Positions 27,101 through 33,986 of a DNA stretch of 64,000 nucleotides are shown one piece after another. This DNA comes from Amycolatopsis umgeniensis (GTDB lineage Bacteria; Actinomycetota; Actinomycetes; Mycobacteriales; Pseudonocardiaceae), in NCBI RefSeq assembly GCF_014205155.1, contig NZ_JACHMX010000001.1:2294001-2358000 (forward strand), written 5' to 3'. Under the pieces are notes generated by a model, which saw nothing but the letters and a program-made list of their open reading frames with translations, had not been told where the DNA came from and searched no databases. Position 1 is the first letter of the stretch, and each line of letters opens with the position of its first letter. The position numbers were made by a program, and so were the translations under genes.

Positions 27101-27488
27101 GCACCCCGGCCTCGCGCGCGGCCTTGACCGCACGGGCCTTGTTCCCGGTCAGCTCGAGGATGTCCGCGCTCGGCCCGACGAAGGTGATCCCTTCGTCCTC
27201 GCACGCGCGCGCGAGGTCCGGGTTCTCGGAGAGGAAGCCGTAGCCGGGGTAAACGGCGTCTGCGCCCGCCTTCTTGGCGGCCGCCACGATTTCCTCGACC
27301 GACAGATAGGCCCGCACCGGATGACCGGGTTCGCCGATCTCATAGGCCTCGTCGGCCTTCAGCCGGTGGAGCGAATTGCGGTCTTCGTGCGGGAACACAG
27401 CCACCGTGCCCGCGCCGAGCTCGAATCCGGCGCGGAACGCGCGGATGGCGATCTCACCCCGGTTGGCGACCAGTACCTTGCGGAACAT
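24111..27488 (-). CDS. pyc: Pyruvate carboxylase
   Basis: 1125 aa single-chain biotin enzyme making oxaloacetate from pyruvate, bicarbonate and ATP. Order of domains: biotin carboxylase N-terminal (MFRKVLVANRGEIAIRAF), ATP-grasp with the Gly loop GGGGRGMR and ERDCSVQRRHQKV, metal site FIEMNPRIQVEHTVTEEVT, carboxyltransferase (TDTTFRDAHQSLLATR with the metal ligands, later IHTHDTAGG), PYC C-terminal region, and biotin attachment site EAMKMEAS near the end. Length equals the family norm. Two in-frame Met codons precede; ATG 27488 is chosen because GGGAAGGA lies just before it and the family N-terminus begins there. Monocistronic. Confidence 0.97.
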   Translation of the reverse strand: MFRKVLVANRGEIAIRAFRAGFELGAGTVAVFPHEDRNSLHRLKADEAYEIGEPGHPVRAYLSVEEIVAAAKKAGADAVYPGYGFLSENPDLARACEDEGITFVGPSADILELTGNKARAVKAAREAGVPVLGSSEPSSDIDALIAAAEEIGFPVFVKAVAGGGGRGMRRVLEPSQLRESIEAAAREAESAFGDPTVFIEKAVVEPRHIEVQILADGEGNVIHLYERDCSVQRRHQKVIELAPAPNLPSELRDQICADAVKFARQIGYRNAGTVEFLLDKDGNHVFIEMNPRIQVEHTVTEEVTDVDLVQSQLRIASGETLDDLGLSQDKVYLRGAALQCRITTEDPANGFRPDTGMISAYRSPGGSGIRLDGGTAFSGTEISAHFDSLLVKLTCRGRDFKTAVGRARRAVAEFRIRGVATNIPFLQAVLDDPDFREGRVTTSFIEERPHLLTARHSADRGTRLLTYLADKTVNKPHGERPRTLEPQVKLPKLPKDLEPAPGSKQKLDELGPDGFARWLRESPTIGVTDTTFRDAHQSLLATRVRTKDLLAVAPVVARTTPQLLSLECWGGATYDVALRFLAEDPWERLAKLRAAVPNICLQMLLRGRNTVGYTPYPTEVTNAFVEEATATGIDIFRIFDALNDVEQMRPAIEAVRETGSAVAEVALCYTSDLSNPAEKLYTLDYYLKLAEQIVGAGAHVLAIKDMAGLLRAPAAVRLVTALRKEFDLPVHIHTHDTAGGQLATYLAAIQAGADAVDGAVASMAGTTSQPSLSALVAATDHSERPTGLDLQAIGDLEPYWESVRKIYAPFEAGLASPTGRVYHHEIPGGQLSNLRTQAIALGLGERFEDIEAMYAAADRILGHLVKVTPSSKVVGDLALHLVGAGVSPEDFEAEPNKFDIPDSVIGFLRGELGDPPGGWPEPFRTKALEGRAQPKPVQELSEEDRKGLAENRRQTLNRLLFPGPTKDFEAHREQYGDTSVLPSKDFFYGLRPGEEYSVDLEQGVRLLIELEAIGEADERGVRTVMSTLNGQLRPIQVRDTSIASDIPATEKADKGDPKQIAAPFAGVVTLQVSEGDEVEAGATVATIEAMKMEASITASSGGKVSRRAINAVQQVEGGDLLLVLE

Positions 27489-27576
27489 GCCGGTCCTTCC
27501 CATCATCGGATCGGTAGGTGAGGCACGTTACCTGCTCGGTCCCGCAGGGCGGGAGTTGTTGCCCAGGTGATGGACG

Positions 27577-28500
27577 TCATCCCCTCCTGAGTTGCGTCCC
27601 CGGACTCTGCAGCAACCGGTTCGCGGTGCCCTCGTGGACACCGGTCAGGACGTCGACGGCGGCGAGGTCCACGAGTGCCTTCGTGACGTCCGCCGCGGCG
27701 ACCTCGGGGTGCAGGGCGCGGTACAGCGCGGCCACGCCCGCGACATGCGCGGCGGCCGAAGAGGTCCCGCTGAGCAGCCGTCCGCCGCTGCCCCCGGCGT
27801 TGGGTCCCGGCACGTCGACGCCGGGCGCGAACAGGTCGACAACCTCGCCGTGGTTCGATGTGGAACCGATCTGGTCACTGGCGTCGGTCGAGCCGACGGT
27901 GAGCGCTTCGGTGACCCGGCCGGGTGAGAACTTCCCCGCGTCCGTGGCCTCCCCACCGGCCGGGAGGGCGACCGGGACGACCGCCGCGAGCGCGCGGACA
28001 GCGGCGTCGAGCTGGTCGTTGGGCGCACCGCCGATGCCGAGGACGGCGACTGCGGGCTGCTTCGCGTTCTGCGTCACCCAGTCGATACCGGCGATGATCT
28101 TGTCCGTCGCGCCGCCGCCCTGCGCGTCGATCACCCGGACCGGGACGATCTGCGCGGCCTTCGCGACGCCGTAAGTCCTCGACGCGGCGACACCGGCCAG
28201 GTACGTGCCGTGACCGTTGGTGTCGGAGGTGTCCGTGCCGCCGTTGAGGAAGTCCTTACCGGTCTTCACCCGGCCGCCGAAGTCCGGATGCGCCGCGTCG
28301 ACACCGCTGTCGATCACGTAGACCGTGACGTCCTTGGCATCGGTCTCGTAGTGATAGAGCTGGTCGAGGCCCGTTCGCTGGTCGATCCGGTCCAGTCCCC
28401 AGTTCGGCGGGTTCTGCTGGACTTCCGTCGCGGAGGCGGGCTGCGCCACGAGCACCACTAGGGCGAGCGCGGCCATGACCCTTACCAGTCGAATGATCAT
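27577..28500 (-). CDS. Subtilisin-family (S8) protein with altered active site
   Basis: 307 aa with a signal peptide (VMAALALVVLVAQPASA) leading straight into the mature fold (PPNWGLDRIDQR). The usual I9 propeptide of about 80 residues is absent. Triad positions are kept: Asp64 in VIDSGVD, His97 in NGHGTY, Ser247 in SGTSSAA. The oxyanion Asn, normally in an AAGN motif, is replaced: the aligned sequence is LPAGGEATD with Gly183. Other consensus positions are also changed: HGTH to HGTY, SMAAPH to SSAAAH, and the MSLGG strand to LGIGG. It may be a poor or inactive protease or a binding protein. Frame is intact, so it is not an obvious pseudogene. Confidence 0.82.
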   Translation of the reverse strand: MIIRLVRVMAALALVVLVAQPASATEVQQNPPNWGLDRIDQRTGLDQLYHYETDAKDVTVYVIDSGVDAAHPDFGGRVKTGKDFLNGGTDTSDTNGHGTYLAGVAASRTYGVAKAAQIVPVRVIDAQGGGATDKIIAGIDWVTQNAKQPAVAVLGIGGAPNDQLDAAVRALAAVVPVALPAGGEATDAGKFSPGRVTEALTVGSTDASDQIGSTSNHGEVVDLFAPGVDVPGPNAGGSGGRLLSGTSSAAAHVAGVAALYRALHPEVAAADVTKALVDLAAVDVLTGVHEGTANRLLQSPGTQLRRG

Positions 28501-28518
28501 GCCTCGGGCCTACGCCTG

Positions 28519-29703
28519 TCACCCGCGAGGGGCAACCTCAACCACTCGATCGGCTGGCGCCGGTCGGAGGTGGCCGCTGACCGTCGACTCCGGAAAGCAG
28601 ACCAGCGCGTCGAAGGCGTTGACGACGTCGACGGGATTGAACATATGCGCGTGCCGGATGCTCCGGGGTCCTCCGGTCCCGCGCCGGGCGCGGAGGTCCA
28701 CCAGCCCGGGGCCTTCGGCTTCGACGCTGCCCTCGGCCGGGTCGTCCAGATCCTGTTCGTACACGGTGAAACCGAGCCTCGCGGCCGGATCGGGTTTGAG
28801 GCCGGTGGTCTTCCCCTTGACCGCGGTGAGCGCGAGCGCGAAGTAGTCGTCACCGAACTCGGCGGCCAGATGCGTTCCGGCCGAAGGCGAAGTGAGCCCG
28901 GGGAACGGCGAGAACGGCACGCGCTGGAGGTGTCCGTTGTGGAGCATCACGACGATCTTCGTGTCGTCGCCGTGGAGGCGCCGGATCAGCCGGACGGTCT
29001 CGGCCATGTACGCGTCACGCGAACCGCTTTGCAGGGCGGGCGCTTCGCCGGACATCATCGCCGCCACCTCGGCGAGGTAGGCGTCGAGGCACAGCGCTCC
29101 TTCGGCGTGGTGCTCCGCGACGGCCGTGTTCCCGTAGAAGGGACACAACGAGGCGAGGTGCGACTTGAGCCGGGTGAGCGCCGCGGTCGCCTTGTCTCTT
29201 GTCACGGTGTCGAGGGCGGCGTACTTGGCGGGCGATTCCGCGCTGCTGACCGACGCGTACCCCGCGGTCGCCTCGATCGCGGCGTCGACAAGGCCCACGG
29301 CGGCTTCGTCCACAGTGGACAGGTAGGCGCGTACGGCGTCGAGCGACGGCACGGGCGAGCCCGCGGAACTCGGGACGTCGAGGCCGTAGTAGCGAACGTC
29401 ACCGCGCTCGCGGAGCCAGGTCAGCATCTCGTGCGCCTCGGGCGACTCGCCGAGCGAGAAGGTGAAACCCTCGCGACCGATGTCGGCGACGTCTCCGGGA
29501 GCGCCCTCCAGCCAGTCTTCGACGATCTTGCCCTCGGCGAAACCGGACTCGAAACCGACCACCCGGAAGCCGTGGTGCTCGACGAGGTGCCGGAGCAAAC
29601 GATTGCGCAGGTCCCCGAACTCGTGGAGGTGGTGATTGTTCTCGCCGATGGCGACGATCTTCGCGTCCCCGATGAGTTCGGCGATCTTCGCAAGGTCTGA
29701 CAT
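28519..29703 (-). CDS. Erythromycin-esterase-like protein
   Basis: 394 aa. ATG 29703 is taken because the family motif starts soon after: IGENNHHLHEF (the GExxH metal/active-site region of Ere enzymes), FESGFAEG, and a C-terminal MLHNGHLQR. Ere proteins hydrolyse macrolide lactones, but many homologues, and this one with ENNHH in place of EPTHG, have unknown substrates. Divergent from a TetR regulator with only 31 bp between start codons, the common layout for drug-responsive control; the shared region should hold both promoters. Confidence 0.82.
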   Translation of the reverse strand: MSDLAKIAELIGDAKIVAIGENNHHLHEFGDLRNRLLRHLVEHHGFRVVGFESGFAEGKIVEDWLEGAPGDVADIGREGFTFSLGESPEAHEMLTWLRERGDVRYYGLDVPSSAGSPVPSLDAVRAYLSTVDEAAVGLVDAAIEATAGYASVSSAESPAKYAALDTVTRDKATAALTRLKSHLASLCPFYGNTAVAEHHAEGALCLDAYLAEVAAMMSGEAPALQSGSRDAYMAETVRLIRRLHGDDTKIVVMLHNGHLQRVPFSPFPGLTSPSAGTHLAAEFGDDYFALALTAVKGKTTGLKPDPAARLGFTVYEQDLDDPAEGSVEAEGPGLVDLRARRGTGGPRSIRHAHMFNPVDVVNAFDALVCFPESTVSGHLRPAPADRVVEVAPRG

Positions 29704-29734
29704 ACTGACCAGACTAACGCAACAGGAGTAGCAA

Positions 29735-30397
29735 TTGGCAACCTCCGGTACCCAGCGGCCCGGCGGCCGGACCGAACGCACGCGCCAGGCCGTCTTGCAC
29801 GCCACCCTCGACCTGCTGGCCGAACGCGGGTTCAGCGAGCTGACCGTGGACGCTGTCGCCGAGCGGTCCGGAGTGCACAAGACGACCGTGTACCGGCGCT
29901 GGTCCTCACCGGACGGTCTCGTCGCCGCCGCGCTGCAGATGGGCGCGGAGGACGACTGGAAGGCGCCTGACACCGGGTCGCTCGAGGACGATCTGCACGA
30001 GGTGGCGGCGGAGGTCGTGCGGTACTTCACCGGGCCAGCGCTGAAGGAACTGCCGACGGCTTCGGTACTGGCGGCTTTCCAGTCGCCCCAAGCGGCCGAG
30101 GCACTGCACGACTTCTATCAGGACCGGCACGTGCGGATGGCGCCGATCGCGGAACGAGCCGTCGCGCGGGGCGAGGTCCCACCCGGTACGGACGGCGACG
30201 AGCTGGTGCGGGCGGTGTGCGGGCCGATGTTCTACCGGCTTTTCCTGTCGCGGGAGGACGTCACGGTGGCGGACGCGCGGGTCACGGCGCGGGCGGTGGC
30301 GTCCGCCGCGCGGGAGGGCGCTTACGTACGGGGTGACTCAGCACCGCACTCGCGTGGTCAGACCCGGAACTCGCGTGATCAGGGACCGCACTCCTGA
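29735..30397 (+). CDS. TetR-family transcriptional regulator
   Basis: 220 aa. TTG start 6 nt after CAGGAG. N-terminal HTH TVDAVAERSGVHKTTVYRRW, then the usual helical ligand domain with a C-terminal region (FYRLFLSREDVTVADARVT) resembling TetR_C_11-type regulators. The last 18 or so residues (APHSRGQTRNSRDQGPHS) are encoded by a family C repeat, and the stop lies inside it, so the repeat insertion has probably replaced the original end of the gene. Likely controls the divergent esterase-like gene. Confidence 0.87.
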   Translation: MATSGTQRPGGRTERTRQAVLHATLDLLAERGFSELTVDAVAERSGVHKTTVYRRWSSPDGLVAAALQMGAEDDWKAPDTGSLEDDLHEVAAEVVRYFTGPALKELPTASVLAAFQSPQAAEALHDFYQDRHVRMAPIAERAVARGEVPPGTDGDELVRAVCGPMFYRLFLSREDVTVADARVTARAVASAAREGAYVRGDSAPHSRGQTRNSRDQGPHS

Positions 30398-30467
30398 GTG
30401 CGGCCTCCAGTCACGTGAGTTCCGTCCCTGATCACGTGAGTGCGGTCCCTGATCACGCGAGTTCCGG
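30341..30467. repeat. Family C repeat cluster with 30-bp inverted repeat
   Basis: Perfect 30-nt arms at 30364-30393 and 30438-30467, with a 44-nt middle that contains further units in both orientations. Units alternate GGAACTCGCGTGATCAGG and CCGCACTCNNGTGNTC-like sequence. The left arm overlaps the end of the TetR coding sequence. Confidence 0.65.
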
Positions 30468-30559
30468 AGGTTGGTCACCCGCTGAGGACAGTTTTACCCT
30501 CAACCGCAAGTGTCTCCCGGGCCGAGACTGATCTCTCGTGCCGAAAGAGGGAGTCCGTC

Positions 30560-30967
30560 ATGACCGAAGAAGTCCGGAACAGACCGCTGGAGATGCCACG
30601 CCAGCTCAAGCTCGTCCGAGGCTTCCTCTGGTTGCAGGCGGTCCTCAACATCCTCGTGAGCGCGCTCCTTACCTACCTCTCGATCAACGCCCTGGACCAC
30701 GGCGACGAAGAAGCGGGGCTCGCGCTGGCGTTGGCGCTGCTCGGCTTCGTGGTCGCCATCGTGCTGATCGCTTGCGCGGTGCGGATCTCCCACGGTTCGT
30801 CCTGGGTGCGGCCGACGGTCATCGGCGTGGAGGGGCTGGCCGTGGTGATGGGCGCGATCAGCCTGTTCAGCGGCGGGGCGCCCACCCAGCTGATCGGGAT
30901 CGGCATCGGGATCGGGATCATCGTCGTCCTCAACAAACCCGAGGAACGCGCCTGGTTCACCCGCTGA
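30560..30967 (+). CDS. Small four-helix membrane protein
   Basis: 135 aa, ATG start after AAAGAGGGAG. Four hydrophobic stretches at about residues 19-41, 53-75, 82-103 and 107-126; the last contains a Gly-Ile alternation (IGIGIGIGIIVV). A short charged N-terminus and the tail NKPEERAWFTR are cytosolic by the positive-inside rule. Resembles small uncharacterised actinobacterial membrane proteins; no function can be stated. Its last 11 bases overlap the convergent GNAT gene. Confidence 0.7.
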   Translation: MTEEVRNRPLEMPRQLKLVRGFLWLQAVLNILVSALLTYLSINALDHGDEEAGLALALALLGFVVAIVLIACAVRISHGSSWVRPTVIGVEGLAVVMGAISLFSGGAPTQLIGIGIGIGIIVVLNKPEERAWFTR

Positions 30968-31466
30968 CGAGGCGGATCCGGTAGCGCACTTCGGAAAGCG
31001 GGACGTCCTCGCCGGGCATGGTGTCGGTTTTCTTCGCCCCGTCCGGCATCCATCCCGCGGCCGAGTAGAACCGCCGGGCGCGCTCGTTGGAGTCGAGCAC
31101 CCAGAGCGTCGCCTCGCGATGACCCGAATCCCGCAGCGCGGCGACGGCGGTGTCGAGCAGCAGCCTGCCCAGCCCCGTTCCCCAGCGCTCCGGCTCGAGG
31201 TAGATCGCGCGCAGTTCCCCGCGGATCCGGTCCACGGCGGTGAAACCGAGGAGCGAGCCGTCCTCGACGAGGACCAGGACGTCGTCCCGGTTCGCGGGAT
31301 CGGCGAGGACCCGCTGCCACCGGCCGGCCCGGCACTCGACCGAAAGATCGCGCAGGTAGAGCTCGGGCAGCAGGCCCTGGTACGCCGACTGCCACGACCG
31401 GACGTTCACCTCGGCGATGGGCCAGGCGTCCTCGACGGTCGCGGGGCGGATCGTGGCCGTGCTCAA
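30957..31466 (-). CDS. GNAT N-acetyltransferase, third gene of the EACC1-caspase operon
   Basis: 169 aa acetyl-CoA-dependent transferase: IRPATVEDAWPIAEV at the start, LRAIYLEPERWGTGLGRLLLDTA (acetyl-CoA loop, Gly-x-Gly) in the middle, and the C-terminal NERARRFYSAAGW. TTG start 31466 overlaps the caspase stop as TTGA, so translation is coupled to it. Substrate unknown. GNATs in such an operon may modify and silence, or deliver, a toxic activity, but ordinary small-molecule acetylation is equally possible. Confidence 0.8.
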   Translation of the reverse strand: MSTATIRPATVEDAWPIAEVNVRSWQSAYQGLLPELYLRDLSVECRAGRWQRVLADPANRDDVLVLVEDGSLLGFTAVDRIRGELRAIYLEPERWGTGLGRLLLDTAVAALRDSGHREATLWVLDSNERARRFYSAAGWMPDGAKKTDTMPGEDVPLSEVRYRIRLVSG

Positions 31467-33511
31467 GCCTTCGCCGTTTTTCCGAACGCGGCGAAGGCGG
31501 TGACGGCGGCGAGCGCCAGCACCGCTCCCAAGGCGATGCCCCAGCCCGCGCCGGTCACGGACGAACTGCTCGGCAGCGCGTAAACCAGCACGCACACCAT
31601 GACGATGCCGCCTCCGGTCACCCCGCCGAGGAACGCGATACCGAACGCCTCCGGACGCAGAAGCGCGCCCAGCACCGCCCCGATCAGGAAGATCACCGAG
31701 ACCTCGAGGTACACCGCGCCCTCGTCGGCGCGACTCGACGAGTAGTCGATCAGCTCGCCGGCCTGGATCGCCAGCCCGGTCGTGGCGACCAGGGCGAGCA
31801 CGAGGGCGGCCACGGCGAAACCGTCACGGGGTCTGCCCAGTCCCAGCCGGAAACCGCGGTCACGCCGCACCGCCACCAAGGCGCAGACCGCCGCGACGAA
31901 CAGGCATCCGCCTGCGAGCACGTAGACAGGAGCGCCGAGCGGGATCGCCATGAGCAACGCCAGCCCGCAGACCGATCCTGGACCGATCATCCGGCGCGTC
32001 TTCGGGACGAACATCGCGACCGCCCCACCCGAAACGAGGGCGAAGTACGGGATCGTGGTCCAGCCTCCGTCCTCGAAGAAGTCTTCCACGTCCTTGCCGA
32101 GGGTGAACGCGATGACCACCAGGAAGATCGCGGCCGCGATCGCGAACCCGCCCGCCACCCGGGTGAACGGATCGGCCGTGGCGCGCGGTGCCACGGATTC
32201 GGCCCGCCGCGCGGGTTCGGGCGGCGGCGGGGGAACGAGAACCGGCTCGGGTTCCGGCGCGGGCGCGGGTTCCTGGACGACCTGCCCTTCGACCCGGACC
32301 GTGGTTTCACCGGTCGGCCCGGTCACGGTGACCCGCCCGTCGAAAGCCCCGATCTCCGCCAGGTCCAGGGAAATCTCGGCCCCGTCGCCGACTTCGGTCA
32401 CCCGCAGCCAGGAGTGCGACGACGAGAAACGGCAGGCCCGCGCGATCGGCGGCCCTTCCAGCCGGATCCGCGCCACCGGCCGCGTTCCCCGGACGACTTC
32501 GCCGAACCGGAGTTCTCCGGGTTCGGCGCGCACCCTCGCCTCCCGCCGCGCCAGTGCCGCGGCCTCGGCGATGTGCTGGATGTCGGTCTGCGCCATCGTG
32601 GTGAGGACTTCGTGGGCTCCGATGGCGACGGGGAGGTTCTCACTCGTCAGCCGCCGCTGGAGTTCCGTCACCGCGCCGAGGCGGGTGAACATGTTCGGAT
32701 CCTCGCTCGCCGCGCGCAGATCGGCGGGGACCGGCGACGGCTTGATCCGGCGGCGTCTGCTCCGGGCCAGGTACAGCTCGCCCTGCATCTCGATGTCGCG
32801 GCTGGGCGTCTGGTTCGGGTTCCGCTCGCGGACGCTGTCGAACAGATAGTCGTAAAGCTCGCTGAGCGCGATCCAGCCGTCCTCGTCGCGGTCGGCGTCC
32901 CCCGTCCGGAGACCGTCGACCAGCGCGGAAGTGAACACCGAAGGCCGGGCGTGTTCGTCGGCGAGGTGATCGCCCTCGAAGGCGTACTCGATGGAGTTCG
33001 ACGCGGTGATCACCGCACGGCCGCGGCCGCCGAAACCGCCGCCGGGGAACGCGTCGAGAACGTTGACGTCCCCGGAGGCGCGCACCGCGACCCCTTGGCT
33101 GAAAGCGCCGCCGTAGCAGCAGTCCAGCAGGAGGACGATGCTCCGCGACCGGCTCATCCGCATGCAGCGCTGGACGAAATCGGCGGGGACGGCACTCGAC
33201 GCCAGCCGTTCCGGCCGCGTGTTGCGGGCGGCGAAGAACAGCTCGCCCGACTCGCTTTTCAAGCCGTGGCAGGAGAAATGCACCAGCAGGACGTCGTCCG
33301 GCGCACTGTCGGCGAACAGGTCTTCGACCCGGCTCGCGATCACGTGCGCCGTCTCGTCGCGCACCACCTGGACGTCGAACTCGCTGACGCCGCGGTCGGC
33401 GAGGACCTCGGCGAGTGCCTCGGCGTCGGCCGCCGGGGACCGCAGAGAACTCAACCCGGGGTTGTCGTACTCCCCGTTGGCGATGATCAGGGCCCGCCGC
33501 TCGCCGGTCAT
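31463..33511 (-). CDS. Membrane-anchored caspase-family protease with EF-hand loop
   Basis: 682 aa. ATG 33511 overlaps the EACC1 stop (ATGA). Residues 1-250: caspase-like peptidase with His82 in VHFSCHG and Cys132 in LLDCCYGG. A canonical 12-residue calcium loop DRDEDGWIALSE sits at 207-218. Residues 265-330: helical segment. Residues about 331-412: beta-sandwich (LRFGEVVRGTRPVARIRL) like ASH/hydin-type domains. A Pro/Glu linker (413-433) leads to about eight transmembrane helices (450-675). Bacterial caspase relatives cleave after basic or acidic residues and act in programmed death or immunity; here the protease head faces one side of the membrane on a polytopic base. Adjacent EACC1 supports a conflict-system role. 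Confidence 0.87.
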   Translation of the reverse strand: MTGERRALIIANGEYDNPGLSSLRSPAADAEALAEVLADRGVSEFDVQVVRDETAHVIASRVEDLFADSAPDDVLLVHFSCHGLKSESGELFFAARNTRPERLASSAVPADFVQRCMRMSRSRSIVLLLDCCYGGAFSQGVAVRASGDVNVLDAFPGGGFGGRGRAVITASNSIEYAFEGDHLADEHARPSVFTSALVDGLRTGDADRDEDGWIALSELYDYLFDSVRERNPNQTPSRDIEMQGELYLARSRRRRIKPSPVPADLRAASEDPNMFTRLGAVTELQRRLTSENLPVAIGAHEVLTTMAQTDIQHIAEAAALARREARVRAEPGELRFGEVVRGTRPVARIRLEGPPIARACRFSSSHSWLRVTEVGDGAEISLDLAEIGAFDGRVTVTGPTGETTVRVEGQVVQEPAPAPEPEPVLVPPPPPEPARRAESVAPRATADPFTRVAGGFAIAAAIFLVVIAFTLGKDVEDFFEDGGWTTIPYFALVSGGAVAMFVPKTRRMIGPGSVCGLALLMAIPLGAPVYVLAGGCLFVAAVCALVAVRRDRGFRLGLGRPRDGFAVAALVLALVATTGLAIQAGELIDYSSSRADEGAVYLEVSVIFLIGAVLGALLRPEAFGIAFLGGVTGGGIVMVCVLVYALPSSSSVTGAGWGIALGAVLALAAVTAFAAFGKTAKA

Positions 33512-33888
33512 GACGACGAATGCCTGCTCACGAAGAGGTCGACGAGTTTGTCCTGATCGGTGATGGTCGCTTCGGTCAGCTCCAGCACGTCGCCGTCGAT
33601 CTCGAGGCGCACCGTGCGTTTCACCCGACCGCCGCGCGAAAGCCATTCCCGCACGGCTGCGACGACCGAGCGCAGGCCATCGGCGGATTTCCCCAGGGTG
33701 ACCAGCAGCCCGCCCGCCGTCACGACGTCGAATCCGCGCGAGCCGGGCGGCGCCGGACCGGCGGGCAGCGCCTTGACGTCGGCGACCCCGCGCTCGATCA
33801 GTTCCCCACGGAGGTACCCGGCGAGTTGCTCGACGCGCTCCGCGTCGGCCCCGTCCTCACCGAGCTGGACCCGCACCGCTGACGTCAT
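33508..33888 (-). CDS. Effector-associated constant component EACC1-like protein
   Basis: 126 aa. ATG 33888 lies 6 nt after GGGAGG. Small alpha/beta protein with the EACC1 pattern: N-terminal strand VRVQLGED, Leu-rich helix, GFDVVTAGGLLVTLGKS, helix LRSVVAAVREWLSRGG, and a terminal beta-hairpin with RTVRLEIDGDVLELTEAT. EACC1 was described by Aravind and colleagues as an invariant partner of variable effectors (caspase, trypsin and others) in actinobacterial conflict systems. Assignment is from recall of the family pattern and from the overlapping caspase gene. First gene of the operon, so it probably sets effector dose or transmits the trigger. Confidence 0.7.
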   Translation of the reverse strand: MTSAVRVQLGEDGADAERVEQLAGYLRGELIERGVADVKALPAGPAPPGSRGFDVVTAGGLLVTLGKSADGLRSVVAAVREWLSRGGRVKRTVRLEIDGDVLELTEATITDQDKLVDLFVSRHSSS

Positions 33889-33905
33889 CCCCGGCCTCCC
33901 TCGCC

Positions 33906-33926
33906 CGCACAGAACGAGGCTGTGCG
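33906..33926 (-). promoter_or_regulatory. Dyad upstream of the EACC1-caspase operon
   Basis: Perfect CGCACAG-N7-CTGTGCG, ending 18 bp before the EACC1 start and just upstream of its ribosome site. It could be an operator or a 5'-leader hairpin. No clear promoter hexamers were found in the 98-bp gap. Confidence 0.35.
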
Positions 33927-33986
33927 GAACAAGCACACGCCTGTGCCCGCCCGGCGGCAAGGTCCGATCGGGCAGAGATGTTCACG

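Noticed and set aside
24054..27521. 1155-codon open frame on the plus strand over pyc
   Set aside because: Antisense to an unambiguous pyruvate carboxylase; composition is that of a GC shadow frame.
28501..28518. Operon between the subtilase and erythromycin-esterase-like genes
   Set aside because: They are co-directional with only an 18-nt gap, so shared transcription is possible, but no functional link is visible and I did not claim one.
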